Part shown: positions 1-9,300 of the stretch, piece after piece
How positions within the stretch are numbered: position 1 is the first letter of the stretch
Layout: every line of letters starts with the position of its first letter
Source: Chloroflexi bacterium AL-N1
Lineage (GTDB): Bacteria > Chloroflexota > Chloroflexia > Chloroflexales > Roseiflexaceae
Direction: 5' to 3'
NCBI GenBank assembly: GCA_013122435.1
Contig: WYDT01000004.1
Span: 372,001 to 436,000 of the forward strand
Length of the DNA stretch: 64,000 bases
Position numbers and translations under genes: made by a program
The notes under the pieces: model-generated
Told to the model about the DNA's origin: nothing
Databases searched by the model: none
What the model saw: only the letters and a program-made list of their open reading frames with translations

Positions 1-737
1 GTTGTCACACAAAGTTTTTCAAGAAAAAAGTCCCCCAGATCGAATAGTCGAATTTCTTTTGCAGATGGTGCTCCAGCAAGCATCGAGCTATAAAAGAGCT
101 TGCGCCGTTCATCAAGGCTGTACGCAAACACCATTTGCAGTTGTTGCTGGACTAAACGTAAATCAATAAAGAGTCTCGGTATAACCGAAAGAATAATCAG
201 TCCTGCCAAGAGAAAATGGAATGATATAAGCGTCCCGATGAAACTTATCAGCGCCACGAGATTTTCCAGAAGTCGTGTTAATGCAGGTAATGTTTCTTGT
301 GCACTACTAAGGGCACCCTGCTCTGCAAGACGAATGGTATCGTAAATCTGCGGGTTCTCAAACGGTGCTAATCCTGACAGATCATTGATTTTGGTATAAA
401 CATCCCGCTGAATTTGCAATTCTAGCCGTCGTCCTAATTCACTCTGTAGATAGGTATTTACTGCAGTCAAGAGTGCCGCGGTTACAGTTATGAGTGCTTG
501 GGCTATCAGAAGTACATAAAGCATTTCTGGTGTTACTGATACTGGATCGGTAAGCCGTAGTGAAAGCCAGTCAAACAGCATCTTGAGAATAAGCGCATTG
601 GCAAGCGGTACAAGACCCTGAAGTATCGTGATGCATAAAGAACCAACGGAAGCTAATGGATACACACGGCAGACCAATGCAAGAATTTGGAAAATAGTAA
701 CAACAAACTTTTGTGACGTTTCGGGTTTAGCGACCAT
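1..737 (-). CDS. ABC exporter, transmembrane domain (partial)
   Basis: This is the N-terminal part, about 245 residues, of a protein running off the left edge. The ATG at 735-737 is preceded by an AAGGA ribosome site about 9 bases upstream. The translation has hydrophobic helices at about residues 12-55 and 72-95, the conserved segment LAPFENPQIYDTI, and then two further hydrophobic helices. This is the order of the membrane domain of ABC multidrug/peptide exporters. The ATPase domain would lie outside the window. There is no C39 leader-peptidase domain at the N-terminus, so any leader removal needs another protease. It is divergent from the ATP-grasp operon, and I infer that it exports the mature peptide. 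Confidence 0.8.
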   Translation of the reverse strand, partial: MVAKPETSQKFVVTIFQILALVCRVYPLASVGSLCITILQGLVPLANALILKMLFDWLSLRLTDPVSVTPEMLYVLLIAQALITVTAALLTAVNTYLQSELGRRLELQIQRDVYTKINDLSGLAPFENPQIYDTIRLAEQGALSSAQETLPALTRLLENLVALISFIGTLISFHFLLAGLIILSVIPRLFIDLRLVQQQLQMVFAYSLDERRKLFYSSMLAGAPSAKEIRLFDLGDFFLEKLCVT

Positions 738-1109
738 ACACTATGTTCCTTCAGGCAAGACAGATGGGAGGAATCATAAGAAAGTCCTATCTTTGATCTA
801 TCTCGCCTGGAGATGATTGGCCTCAATCTATTCCGCACAATCATGCTGAACAACAGAATCAGGCAATAGTATGATTTATAACCTCTCAGTACTGAGGATC
901 GATACAGCCTGTGAATAAACGAGTATAAACAACGATGAACAAAAACAACCTAGTCTAACGCCACATATGTAAGATAAAAACGAATGCGGGACAGTTCCTC
1001 TTGTTGTGCATAAGACAAAAGACAAGGACACAACACAGATACAGATAATACTTGTACTATCTCTGGTTCTTTACAGGACACCTGTATATACAAAGCAGGA
1101 GGTATGCTT
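738..1109. other. Divergent intergenic region, ABC exporter / ATP-grasp operon
   Basis: This stretch of about 370 bases has no credible gene. It lies between two divergent start codons and must hold both promoters. I could not pick a convincing -35/-10 pair on either strand. The only clear signal is the AGGAGG ribosome site at 1097-1102 for the ATP-grasp gene. Confidence 0.5.
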
Positions 1110-2132
1110 ATGAATAAGCAACAGATCATTATTGTGACCCAACAAAACGATCCACATGCCGATGATGTGATCATGAAGTTACGTGAATTGGATCATGAAC
1201 CTATTCGCTTGAATACCGATGACGTTCCGATACATACACTGTTGACATTCGGCATCAGCAATCAAACCAAATCCTGGAATGGTGCAATTACCATTCAGAC
1301 AAATGGTCGTGTCATTGAACCTGATCATATTCAATCTATCTGGTGGCGTCGACCTGGTGCATTTGCATTACCCAAGGAGTTATCAGCACGTGAACGTATA
1401 TTTGCCCAATCAGAGATTGAGCAGGTGCTTATGGGGTTATGGGCATCAGTGGATTGTTACTGGATGAGCCATCCTGACCACATTCGACATGCTTCCTGGA
1501 AAGAGCATCAACTACAACGCGCTGCACAGATAGGCTTCGACATTCCACGAACGCTTATTACGAATGATGCTGCTGAGGCACGTGATTTTTATGAAATATG
1601 TCAGGAGCAGATGATTTACAAAGTGCTCAGTGATCCGTATTTAGGTGCACGTGAACTTGCGTTGCAAGGCGTTGATGAATCAGTCGAGGCTATCGCAACA
1701 AGTACTACATTAATCTCAGAGGAAGAACTCACCTACCTTGACACAATCCGACTTGCTCCATGCCAGTTTCAGGAATACATTCCTAAAAAAACCGAACTGC
1801 GTGTTACCGTTATTGGAGATACGGTATTTGCGGTTGAAATTGACTCACAAGCTCATGAGGAATCACGCATCGATTGGCGAGCGCTGCCCCCCGAAGATCT
1901 CTCATGGCGACAGGTACACTTACCATCAGCACTGGTTGATAAATGTCTCGCCTTTGTCCACAACTATCATCTGAACTATAGTGCGATGGACTTCATTGTA
2001 ACTCCCGATGATCGCTATGTTTTTCTGGAAAACAATCCCAACGGCCAATTTATCTGGGTAGAAATGCTCGTCCCAGAACTACCCATGATTGACACACTGG
2101 CCCACTGCCTTATCCGTGGAGCCAACAGATAA
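1110..2132 (+). CDS. MvdC/MvdD-type ATP-grasp peptide ligase
   Basis: This 340-aa protein belongs to the ATP-grasp family that modifies ribosomal peptides (graspetide synthetases such as MvdC/MvdD, which form ester or amide crosslinks on a precursor using ATP). Visible hallmarks are RLNTDDVP at 34-41, WWRRPG at 78-83, QEYIPKKTELRVTVIG at 221-236, and the metal/ATP-binding end FLENNPNGQ at 305-313. I chose the ATG at 1110 because AGGAGG sits 7 bases upstream. An ATG six bases earlier overlaps the spacing. It is the first gene of a four-gene operon with the SDH protease, MauE-like and TlpA-like genes. The substrate is inferred to be the Cys-rich peptides encoded at 5.5-6.1 kb. The exact bond it makes cannot be told from sequence. 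Confidence 0.85.
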   Translation: MNKQQIIIVTQQNDPHADDVIMKLRELDHEPIRLNTDDVPIHTLLTFGISNQTKSWNGAITIQTNGRVIEPDHIQSIWWRRPGAFALPKELSARERIFAQSEIEQVLMGLWASVDCYWMSHPDHIRHASWKEHQLQRAAQIGFDIPRTLITNDAAEARDFYEICQEQMIYKVLSDPYLGARELALQGVDESVEAIATSTTLISEEELTYLDTIRLAPCQFQEYIPKKTELRVTVIGDTVFAVEIDSQAHEESRIDWRALPPEDLSWRQVHLPSALVDKCLAFVHNYHLNYSAMDFIVTPDDRYVFLENNPNGQFIWVEMLVPELPMIDTLAHCLIRGANR

Positions 2133-2211
2133 GCGCAGCATCCTGTGCAGAACAGGTTTCCTTATCGATGACTTTTTACATTCTGATTGATTAGAGAAAG
2201 GTACCCTTCCT

Positions 2212-3120
2212 ATGACGCCTTTGAGTATACCGCAACTCGCTCAACTGCGAAAACTACGGGGAAATCCTATAATGCTGTACTCTGCGGGAATTGCAGATGA
2301 TAGTATTCCTATCTTCTATGAATGCTTACGACGGGAAGGTCATCCCAAACGGCTAGATCTTATTTTGTCCACATCCGGGGGCAGCATTCTGGCTACGCGC
2401 AGAATTGCGCTGCTCCTACGCGAGTACGTGGAACACCTGACTATCCTGGTACCCTACCGGGCCTGGTCGGCAGGTACATTACTTGGATTGTCCGCAAATG
2501 AACTTGTTTTGGGACCATTATCAGAACTAAGCCCTATTGATGCAAATAATAATTCAGCAAGTATGAAGGCAACAAATGAGCCGTCAAGCGTTTCAGCAGA
2601 AGAAGTTCGCATGTTTCAACAGATGGCTGCAGATTGGTTTGGTGTCACCCGCGACCAGGATCGGTTACAAGTTCTGGCACTCGTTGCCCAACGCTTTTTC
2701 CCCACGTCGCTCTGCGCCATCTATCGCTCGGCACAACTTGTCAATCGCATTGCCAATGAGCTACTGGCCTACCAATTACCCGAAACCAATCCTACTACCA
2801 GACAAAACATTGTGGATCAATTAATCAGCGCATACTATGATCATAACTATCAGATTACACGCCAAGAAGCACGTACACTTGGGTTAAACATTCAGTATGC
2901 TACGCCGGAGGAAGAGCAACTCCTATGGGATATCTGGCAAAAATGCGACACCTTTATTACTCCTGATGCCGCTGACCCTGACCCGGAACGGAATATTATG
3001 GGCATTCTTATGGGGGAGCAATGCTTCGCGCAACTGAAACGTGATTGGAATCCCACATCTCAATGGAGTGATCAAGACAACCCATTCGATGGGCTAAACG
3101 TCACCTGGGAGATGCACTAG
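2212..3120 (+). CDS. SDH-family ClpP-fold serine protease
   Basis: This 302-aa soluble-looking protein resembles the serine dehydrogenase proteinase family (ClpP/crotonase fold, related to SppA). The oxyanion segment LILSTSGGSIL is at 50-60. The putative nucleophile is Ser86 in RAWSAGTLLGLSA, followed by LVLGPLSELSPIDA at 98-111, matching the family pattern SAGT...GP.S.L.PID. No signal peptide or membrane helix is visible. It follows the ATP-grasp gene by 79 bases and precedes the MauE-like gene by 52. Because the exporter lacks a peptidase domain, I infer that this protease may cleave the leader of the modified peptide. The family assignment is firm and the role is a guess. Confidence 0.75.
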   Translation: MTPLSIPQLAQLRKLRGNPIMLYSAGIADDSIPIFYECLRREGHPKRLDLILSTSGGSILATRRIALLLREYVEHLTILVPYRAWSAGTLLGLSANELVLGPLSELSPIDANNNSASMKATNEPSSVSAEEVRMFQQMAADWFGVTRDQDRLQVLALVAQRFFPTSLCAIYRSAQLVNRIANELLAYQLPETNPTTRQNIVDQLISAYYDHNYQITRQEARTLGLNIQYATPEEEQLLWDIWQKCDTFITPDAADPDPERNIMGILMGEQCFAQLKRDWNPTSQWSDQDNPFDGLNVTWEMH

Positions 3121-3172
3121 CAACACTGTATCCTCGAATAATGAACACCATACCACAAGAAAGGAGGATGTC

Positions 3173-3724
3173 ATGACCGAAACTTATAGTATGCTCTTTT
3201 GTCGTACGGCTATTGTGATCGTCTTCACACTGTCAGTTCTCGGGAAAATGCACAATGTAAACGGATTTCGAGAATCAATTATCGACTTCCGGTTAGTGCC
3301 ATCACAGTGGGCAGGCGCAATTGCCTGGGGTTTTCTGATTAGTGAAGCTCTGGTGGTGGTATTCGTGCTGCTTGGTGGCACTGCCTTGCTGATTGGCATG
3401 GGACTGGCAGCCAGTTTGCTGCTGCTATTTGCAGTAGCATTAACGGTTGTTATATGGCGCAAACAGAGGGTGCACTGTAACTGCTTTGGTCGTAATACCC
3501 AATGGGTTTCGCCTTATGATGTGATACGCAATATCGTGCTTATCTGCTGTGCATTGTACGGTTTTGTTCTTGCAAATACAGTAGCAGGCCACAACACTTT
3601 TTCTTTATCTATCGCTGAGATCGTGCTGGTACTGGCAAGTGCGGTTAGTTTCGTTGCTCTTGTAACAAATCTGGCAGATATTATCGAAACACTACGTCAA
3701 CCAATTAATACCGGACAGGAATAA
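3173..3724 (+). CDS. MauE/DoxX-like redox membrane protein
   Basis: This 183-aa protein has four or five predicted membrane helices and the signature CNCFG at about 100-104, just after the third helix. That motif marks the MauE/methylamine-utilisation redox membrane family, which supports disulfide formation in extracytoplasmic proteins, classically with thioredoxin-like MauD. A strong AAAGGAGG site precedes the ATG. The next gene, 12 bases downstream, is a membrane-anchored thioredoxin, which reproduces the MauE-MauD pairing. No methylamine dehydrogenase genes are present. With Cys-rich peptide genes nearby, I infer a role in oxidative folding of those peptides. Confidence 0.8.
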   Translation: MTETYSMLFCRTAIVIVFTLSVLGKMHNVNGFRESIIDFRLVPSQWAGAIAWGFLISEALVVVFVLLGGTALLIGMGLAASLLLLFAVALTVVIWRKQRVHCNCFGRNTQWVSPYDVIRNIVLICCALYGFVLANTVAGHNTFSLSIAEIVLVLASAVSFVALVTNLADIIETLRQPINTGQE

Positions 3725-3736
3725 AAGAGGGTCATC

Positions 3737-4357
3737 ATGGATGATATTATGAGTATCAGTTTCATGCTGTTATGGGTTCTGGTGCTGATTCTGCTGGGAC
3801 TGAATCTACGCATGATTCGCTGGTTTCGAGCTATCGATGAACTACAGAAGAAGGCAGACACTAGTGAGGAGATTGCAGTAGGCACACCGGCACCAGATTT
3901 TCGGGCGCAACTGCTTGATGGAACATCCATATCCTTGACAACTTTTCAGAACCGATCAGTTGCTTTTCTGTTTGTTTCACCAAACTGTGGAGCCTGTCAT
4001 GAAATGATACCTATGTTACTGCGATTGGCACCACTGGCAAGAGAGAATGCACAGGTGGAATTTATGCTGGTGAGCGATGCCGATGTAAATGCAACCAACG
4101 CCTGGATGGAAGCCATCGCCGATGTTCGCAATGTTGTAATTGACCTCCCCATCGTTGTAGTACCTCGTGGTAGCTCTCCCTTATTAGAACTGTATAATCC
4201 ACGTGGATATACGCCTTACTACTGCATAATCGATACCACAGCAATAATACAGGCTCGCGGTTCCATCGGTCGTGATGAATGGCATAGTCTCAGAAAATCC
4301 TGGGAAAAAGGAGCAGCAGGAACAACCTCCACACGATTAGCTCGAAAATATTTATAA
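3737..4357 (+). CDS. MauD/TlpA-like membrane-anchored thioredoxin
   Basis: This 206-aa protein has an N-terminal membrane anchor at residues 5-23 and then a redoxin domain: GTPAPDFRAQLLDG near 49-62, the active site SPNCGACHEM (CxxC) near 80-90, and the cis-proline region YTPYYCIID near 153-161. Orientation suggests the domain faces outside the membrane. In mau clusters the MauD homologue works with MauE to form or isomerise disulfides. Here it closes the ATP-grasp operon, with only 12 bases to the MauE-like gene, and is followed by a hairpin terminator. Its substrate is inferred, not shown. Confidence 0.8.
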   Translation: MDDIMSISFMLLWVLVLILLGLNLRMIRWFRAIDELQKKADTSEEIAVGTPAPDFRAQLLDGTSISLTTFQNRSVAFLFVSPNCGACHEMIPMLLRLAPLARENAQVEFMLVSDADVNATNAWMEAIADVRNVVIDLPIVVVPRGSSPLLELYNPRGYTPYYCIIDTTAIIQARGSIGRDEWHSLRKSWEKGAAGTTSTRLARKYL

Positions 4358-4436
4358 CTATGCATACAGCAGTATGACAAAATACATCACAATAAACACA
4401 TAGGATCAGAATAACTATAAGATTACATTTACCAAG

Positions 4437-4472
4437 AGGATATCTACATCGAAATGTGTGGATATCCTTTCA
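4437..4472 (+). terminator. Hairpin terminator after the ATP-grasp operon
   Basis: AGGATATC at 4437-4444 pairs with GATATCCT at 4461-4468. The stem extends inward by several more pairs, including wobbles, around a short loop, and TTT follows. It lies 80 bases after the thioredoxin stop codon. Confidence 0.6.
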
Positions 4473-4579
4473 TCCATTCAAACTTTAACTATATTAACGT
4501 CAGTTCGGGATACAGGGCACACTTTTCAGCTACGCTATGGGTACTGAAACCAAACGCATTCCGAAAAAGGAGCCCCCAT

Positions 4580-5370
4580 GAGAGGGCTCGACTGCTTGTA
4601 CGCTGTCGATGATGTTTGTCAAACAGTTGACCCACATGGCATGCGCCGTGTGATCTGAGCAGCGCAAAACAGCACTATCGTGCACGAGAACGTGCGTTGT
4701 GTGCGGTTATGACCAGCTTAATGCTGTTCTATCAGGCCCGCTAGCACACCTGCAAAGCATTCTATCCAGCGCATGGGTGTCAACATCTACACCATGCTCC
4801 AACCCTGCTCAGCTATACGCGCTTTGTCCCGTTCTTTCCTCCCACACACGTGCCGTTAGGAGTCTCTCTGCACTCGTGTTTAGGGGATGTACGGGTAGCT
4901 CCTGTGTCGATGCCACCACATTGGCAGTCTGTCACCATCGGGCTTGGAGCACGGCACGCATTTCGTGGCCAGACGTCAGATGGGTCATTCTGGGGCTTCA
5001 AGTTGCATCTCATAAGAAATCACTGTGGAGAGGTGTTGAACTGCAAGCAATTTGACAACAAGGACGCTCGTTTGCCCCGCTGCCACAACCACGGCACTGC
5101 TACTTTGGGGTCGAGTTGATTACGCTGCGTCGCAACGACATCCCAAGACACGACCTGCCACTTCTGGACAGGATGTGGCGACGCCAGCGGACGATTATTG
5201 AGACGATTATCGACCAACTGAGGCACATCCACAGACTGCACATACACGGCATCACCGTACCAATACCTTCCTGATCCATCTAATCCGTAGGCTGTTTGCC
5301 TTACTGGCATCAACCCAAGCAGCCATATGTGTCAGTCGAGCAATTGCCGCCAGTACTGCGGGCTTAAACC
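4580..5370 (+). mobile_element. IS982-family transposase remnant
   Basis: Broken pieces of an IS982-type DDE transposase lie in several + frames. LDCLYAVDDVCQ near 4588 matches the family N-terminus. CVDATTLAVCHHRA near 4905-4945 is the first-Asp region. FWGFKLHLIRNHCGEVL near 4990-5040 is the core. RRTIIETIIDQL near 5185-5220 is the Glu region. Multiple frameshifts and gaps show it is dead. I could not identify terminal repeats. It separates the modification operon from the two precursor genes, so an insertion and decay event has split the cluster. Confidence 0.7.
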
Positions 5371-5420
5371 GAACTGACGTTACATCATTAGGTTGCTTCC
5401 GATATGTCTATAGAAACCAG

Positions 5421-5454
5421 AAGTATGCCCAGCACAGAAGTGCCGGGCATACTT
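5421..5454 (-). terminator. Hairpin after precursor peptide A
   Basis: A 15-bp inverted repeat with one mismatch (arms 5421-5435 and 5440-5454, 4-base loop) lies 37 bases downstream of the precursor A stop codon. There is only a short T stretch after it on either strand, so it may be a weak or bidirectional terminator. Confidence 0.5.
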
Positions 5455-5490
5455 TTGCTCTAACAAGCCACTCACAAGTGGAAGAAGCAC

Positions 5491-5724
5491 TTACTTATCA
5501 CATTTGTGGCCACCAAAAAATTGTGTACCAAATGTTTTACAATAATTATTAGGACCAGTCAAGCAGTTTAAGCGACCCCAGAATCTATATGAACATTTTG
5601 CTGCCAGACCCGGTTGATCCGCATGCTGCCAGACTTGAGTATCGGGATCATAGGAATTTGTACCACTATCGATATCATCTACTTCAAGCGATTGAGCAAC
5701 ACGAAAGCCAAATAACGTAGACAT
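5491..5724 (-). CDS. Cys-rich RiPP-like precursor peptide A
   Basis: This 77-aa peptide has a perfect AAGGAG site 7 bases before its ATG. It shares an N-terminal half with the peptide encoded just upstream: MS, then F-x-F-R/K-V-A, a shared acidic stretch, YD near 25, QVWQ at 30-33, and AA-K/R-C-S/T-YR at 41-47. The C-terminal half differs between the two but keeps four Cys (here C44, C54, C62, C75) and ends KCD. A conserved leader and variable Cys-rich core are the usual layout of RiPP or bacteriocin precursors. The nearby ATP-grasp, redox, protease and ABC genes support this. I know of no named family for it. Confidence 0.7.
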   Translation of the reverse strand: MSTLFGFRVAQSLEVDDIDSGTNSYDPDTQVWQHADQPGLAAKCSYRFWGRLNCLTGPNNYCKTFGTQFFGGHKCDK

Positions 5725-5825
5725 TATCTATCTCCTTGTAATAACTAATTATAGTCATTCACAAAAATCAAGTTGTGTTAAAACCACAGATCAACTGCCA
5801 TCTATTCACTAAGGTAATGGGGTAA

Positions 5826-5859
5826 TTGATCCGAGAGGTGTCAACACCTCTCAGATCAA
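5826..5859 (-). promoter_or_regulatory. Long hairpin between the two precursor genes
   Basis: A 16-bp inverted repeat with one mismatch and a two-base loop (arms 5826-5841 and 5844-5859) sits between precursor B and precursor A on their coding strand. No T-run follows on the minus strand, so a simple terminator is less likely than an attenuator, a processing site, or a structure stabilising the upstream mRNA. Confidence 0.5.
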
Positions 5860-5902
5860 ACTCTATAAAGTAAGAGCAAGTAGATAGCTGCGACCGATAA
5901 CC

Positions 5903-6139
5903 TTAGTCACATTTTGAACTTGCTGGTGCAAGAAACCAGGGTGCTGGCAGAGTGACACAACGAACGACATTGTAACACTTCCTTGCTGGAATCATTGGTC
6001 TATAAGTACATCGAGCTGCTACAGATGTATCCTGTCCCTGCCAGACCTGTGCTTCGACATCATACTGACCCTCTGGTTGGTTATCGGTTTCTTCGACGGA
6101 CACGGGATGGGCTACCTTAAAAGCGAACATGTTAGACAT
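5903..6139 (-). CDS. Cys-rich RiPP-like precursor peptide B
   Basis: This 78-aa peptide is a paralogue of the 77-aa peptide downstream on the same strand. I start it at the ATG of 6137-6139 because AAGGAGG lies 6 bases before it. A longer reading frame upstream has no ribosome site. The leader shows FAFKVA at 5-10, QYD at 25-27, QVWQ at 31-34 and AARCTYR at 41-47. The core has C44, C55, C61 and C77. Several acidic residues (EE at 16-17) are in the leader rather than the core, unlike most graspetides, so the ATP-grasp product may be unusual. The gene pair is likely transcribed from the 6140-6325 gap. Confidence 0.7.
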   Translation of the reverse strand: MSNMFAFKVAHPVSVEETDNQPEGQYDVEAQVWQGQDTSVAARCTYRPMIPARKCYNVVRCVTLPAPWFLAPASSKCD

Positions 6140-6179
6140 ACCTTGCCTCCTTAATGACAACTATTGATTATCGTTTCTG

Positions 6180-6230
6180 TCCGATCGGATGAATATACTA
6201 TACGATATGCCTGTCTCTTAACTGTCGCTT
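6180..6230 (-). promoter_or_regulatory. Possible promoter of the precursor genes
   Basis: On the minus strand TATAGT (6197-6202) is a fair -10 box about 60 bases upstream of precursor B. The position 17 bases further upstream has no good -35 sequence, which would fit an activator-dependent promoter. A perfect 10-bp palindrome, TCCGATCGGA, sits at 6180-6189 between the -10 box and the gene. The 1337-aa regulator upstream is a candidate activator. Confidence 0.3.
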
Positions 6231-6325
6231 TACGAATACTGCTGCGTGGATCCATTCCGCAGATTGATATGTATACCATAACAACATATCTTTTTAATAA
6301 TTTATGTTGTATCCATTACAGAGCA

Positions 6326-9300
6326 CTAGGCATCCGAAGACGGATTTTGACTGTCATGATCAGTTTGCTGCACGATGAAACGAAATAAATGTGCATCTTC
6401 CTGTTCTGCTGCTGGTTGCCGGATATGCTGCTTTCTGGCCTTATTACAACGAGACGTCGAAAGTGTTGGATCTTCCCGACGTAACAGAGCGAGATCCTGC
6501 TCAACAGTACGTTGACCAACACATAGCGCTTCCGCCAGATGTTTTGCGGTAGGAATCGCACCCTGAGTCAGTGCTTCCTGTATTAAACGACGTATACGAA
6601 AGCGCCGACATGCTATCGAATCAGTCATACCCTGATCATCGGGTGCGCGAATCGTCCAGGATACAGTCGTTTGTTCATCATCACGCAACGCCCGTCCGGT
6701 AGGTGCATCAATGCGAGGTAGCACCACTTCAATCTTTTGTGGCTGATAAGCTTCCCATTCCATCACAATAGTGCGATATTCTGGGACATTAGTTACGCTG
6801 GACTGGTAACATGCTGGCGAAAGTCCTGCCAGACATCTCATCAGGGCAGTATATGCCTGTTCAAGCGCCTGATACGCTTGAGCAAAGTTACCTGTGACGC
6901 ACAATACACAATAGTGTGCATAGCACAATTGATAATGTATAGTTTGATCGGATGATACATAGGACATATGCTTTTCTATACGCGCAAGCGCTGCTTCTGT
7001 TTGATTCAGTGCCAGAAGAATATGGCAACGCACTGCCGCCAGGCGAGACCACCAGGGTGTATATGCTCCGTCTTTACATATCGCATCAGCAGTGTCTGCA
7101 TACTCCAGTGCTGCTTCATATTGTCCTGCATCCAGAACAAGTTGTGCCAGTAGCAGATAGGCAAAGAGGTGCGACCATTGACCATAGATACCGATAGGAG
7201 CATGGACTGCCTGGGTAAGATACCTGCAAGCCACATCTCGATTACCTGCATGGTAAGCCAGTGCCCCCAACACAGCATGGCACATTCCGGCAAGATGGAG
7301 ATCATCTGTTTTGTTGATGTAATCCCATATCTGTTCGATATGATGTTGTGCTTGACCGTACATGCCTAAGTAACAACAATGCACAAAGGCGGTGTTCAAA
7401 TGACTCCAGGCAAGCAGTACGGGACATGCCTCCTGACTAATACAATTCCATACTGCTTCACTATAGGTGAACGCCTGACTCACCTGTTCTTGCAGAAAAC
7501 ACGACCAACCACACCAGACAAGAATCTGATGTTCGAGAGCACTATAATCATACGTTTGAGCCATATTCAATGCCCTTTGATAGCATTGGTTCGATTCAGT
7601 AAATTGGTTTTGGGAACAGGCGATGCGTCCTTGTATGAGCAGTGCTTCGGTAAGGGCATATTTCTCATCGAGGTGCTCATATAACACAAGCGCAGTCTTA
7701 CTGTGATAGTCTGCTTGAGAGAGCAGTTGCATAGAGAAGTACAGGGAAGCCAGGGCATTATGGACATGGGCTTCATGTGTTTTAGACAGAGTATTACTGT
7801 TCAAACACTGATCAAGCATAGTTTGCTGACTCATTATCGTCTGAAGCGATGCATTGCGCCAGCAGACAATGCGCGTGAGCGTTGTTACGACCATAATATA
7901 CACCTCCCTATCCTGATCTCCTGTTATTCCTGCCATAATTGTCTGTGCCAGGTCTCCAGCCTCATCAAATCGACCACACATCGCAAGCAACCGTATGCGA
8001 CGTGACTGTATATACCTCATCTTTTCTGGAGCATTACGACAGACACCTTCCAGAAGACTCAGATACTGCTCCTGTCGGTGAAAGTGACCAATTTCGTGTG
8101 CAATGGTGTCATATGTGAGCAGGGTCACAAAGAAGGTTTGCTGATCGAACACCGTATGACCACTTTGCACCAGTGCCAGTGCCGATCGCACATAAAACTC
8201 GGCTGTCAAGGGATATCCACAGGAATAGGCATGCTCACCCGATAACAACAGATATTTAGCGGCCAGCTCCCATACCTGGCCTTGCATAAAATGATGTGCT
8301 AATAGCTCATACTGTTCAATGCCTATAGCACTCAATGCCTTACCTGCACGACGATGAAAGACAACTCTTCGATCAGCGCTTATATGCTCATACACAATAT
8401 GTCGTAACATCGCACAAGGAAAACAATAGCCTGCGACCGTTTCAATGAGTAACCGTTGTTGTACAAGTTGGTTCAGGTAACACAGAGCAGTACTGGTATC
8501 CAGATTACACACTGCCATTAAAACTTTAAAAGGACAGGGTTCTTCTAAAATAGCCATAGCGTCGAGCACACGCCGTATAGGTGGAGGTAAATCAGTGAAA
8601 CGCCGTGTCAGAAGTTGTCGTATGCTTGATGACAGGATCTCTTTTTCAAGAGATTTGATAGTATGTTGTTTTGCAAGTTGCCACAGACCTTGTTCATTGA
8701 TCTGCAGTAGTTGCTGATGATAACACTCGTAAAGAAATTCAATAATAAACAAGGGATTCCCTTGACTTACATGGTATACGCCTTGTGCAAAAGTAGGGTC
8801 AGGTTTTCCAAGATATTTTTGAATGATTTCGCCTGTTGCAGCACTATCCAGACGAGTTAATTCGATATGTACGCTGTGAACACCACGCACTAGTTGTTGC
8901 AACTGTTTCCATAATGATGAGTACCTCAATATATCTTCACAACGATATGCGCCAATAACAACCACAGGATCGTGACACAAATGATCGTGAAAATAGCTTA
9001 AGGACTGCCATACCTTGACATTCACCAGTTGCAGATCATCCAAAATAAGGACGAGGGGTCTGATACGCGACCATGCAGCAAGTAAATGTGCCAATAGTAT
9101 ATATAAAGGTGCTCGTTTGCGAGAAGCAGTATGTGGTAACCGTTCTGTCTGATCCTCTTCCAAGATAGGAAATATCGTGCATAGTATATTCATATACTCA
9201 ACTGGTATAAGACTCGCTAATTGTTCCGCTCGCAAGGGTGTTAACCCCTGTGCAATAGCATCAATAAGCACAGCATAGGGAGAATGTGTATTGGAGGGTT

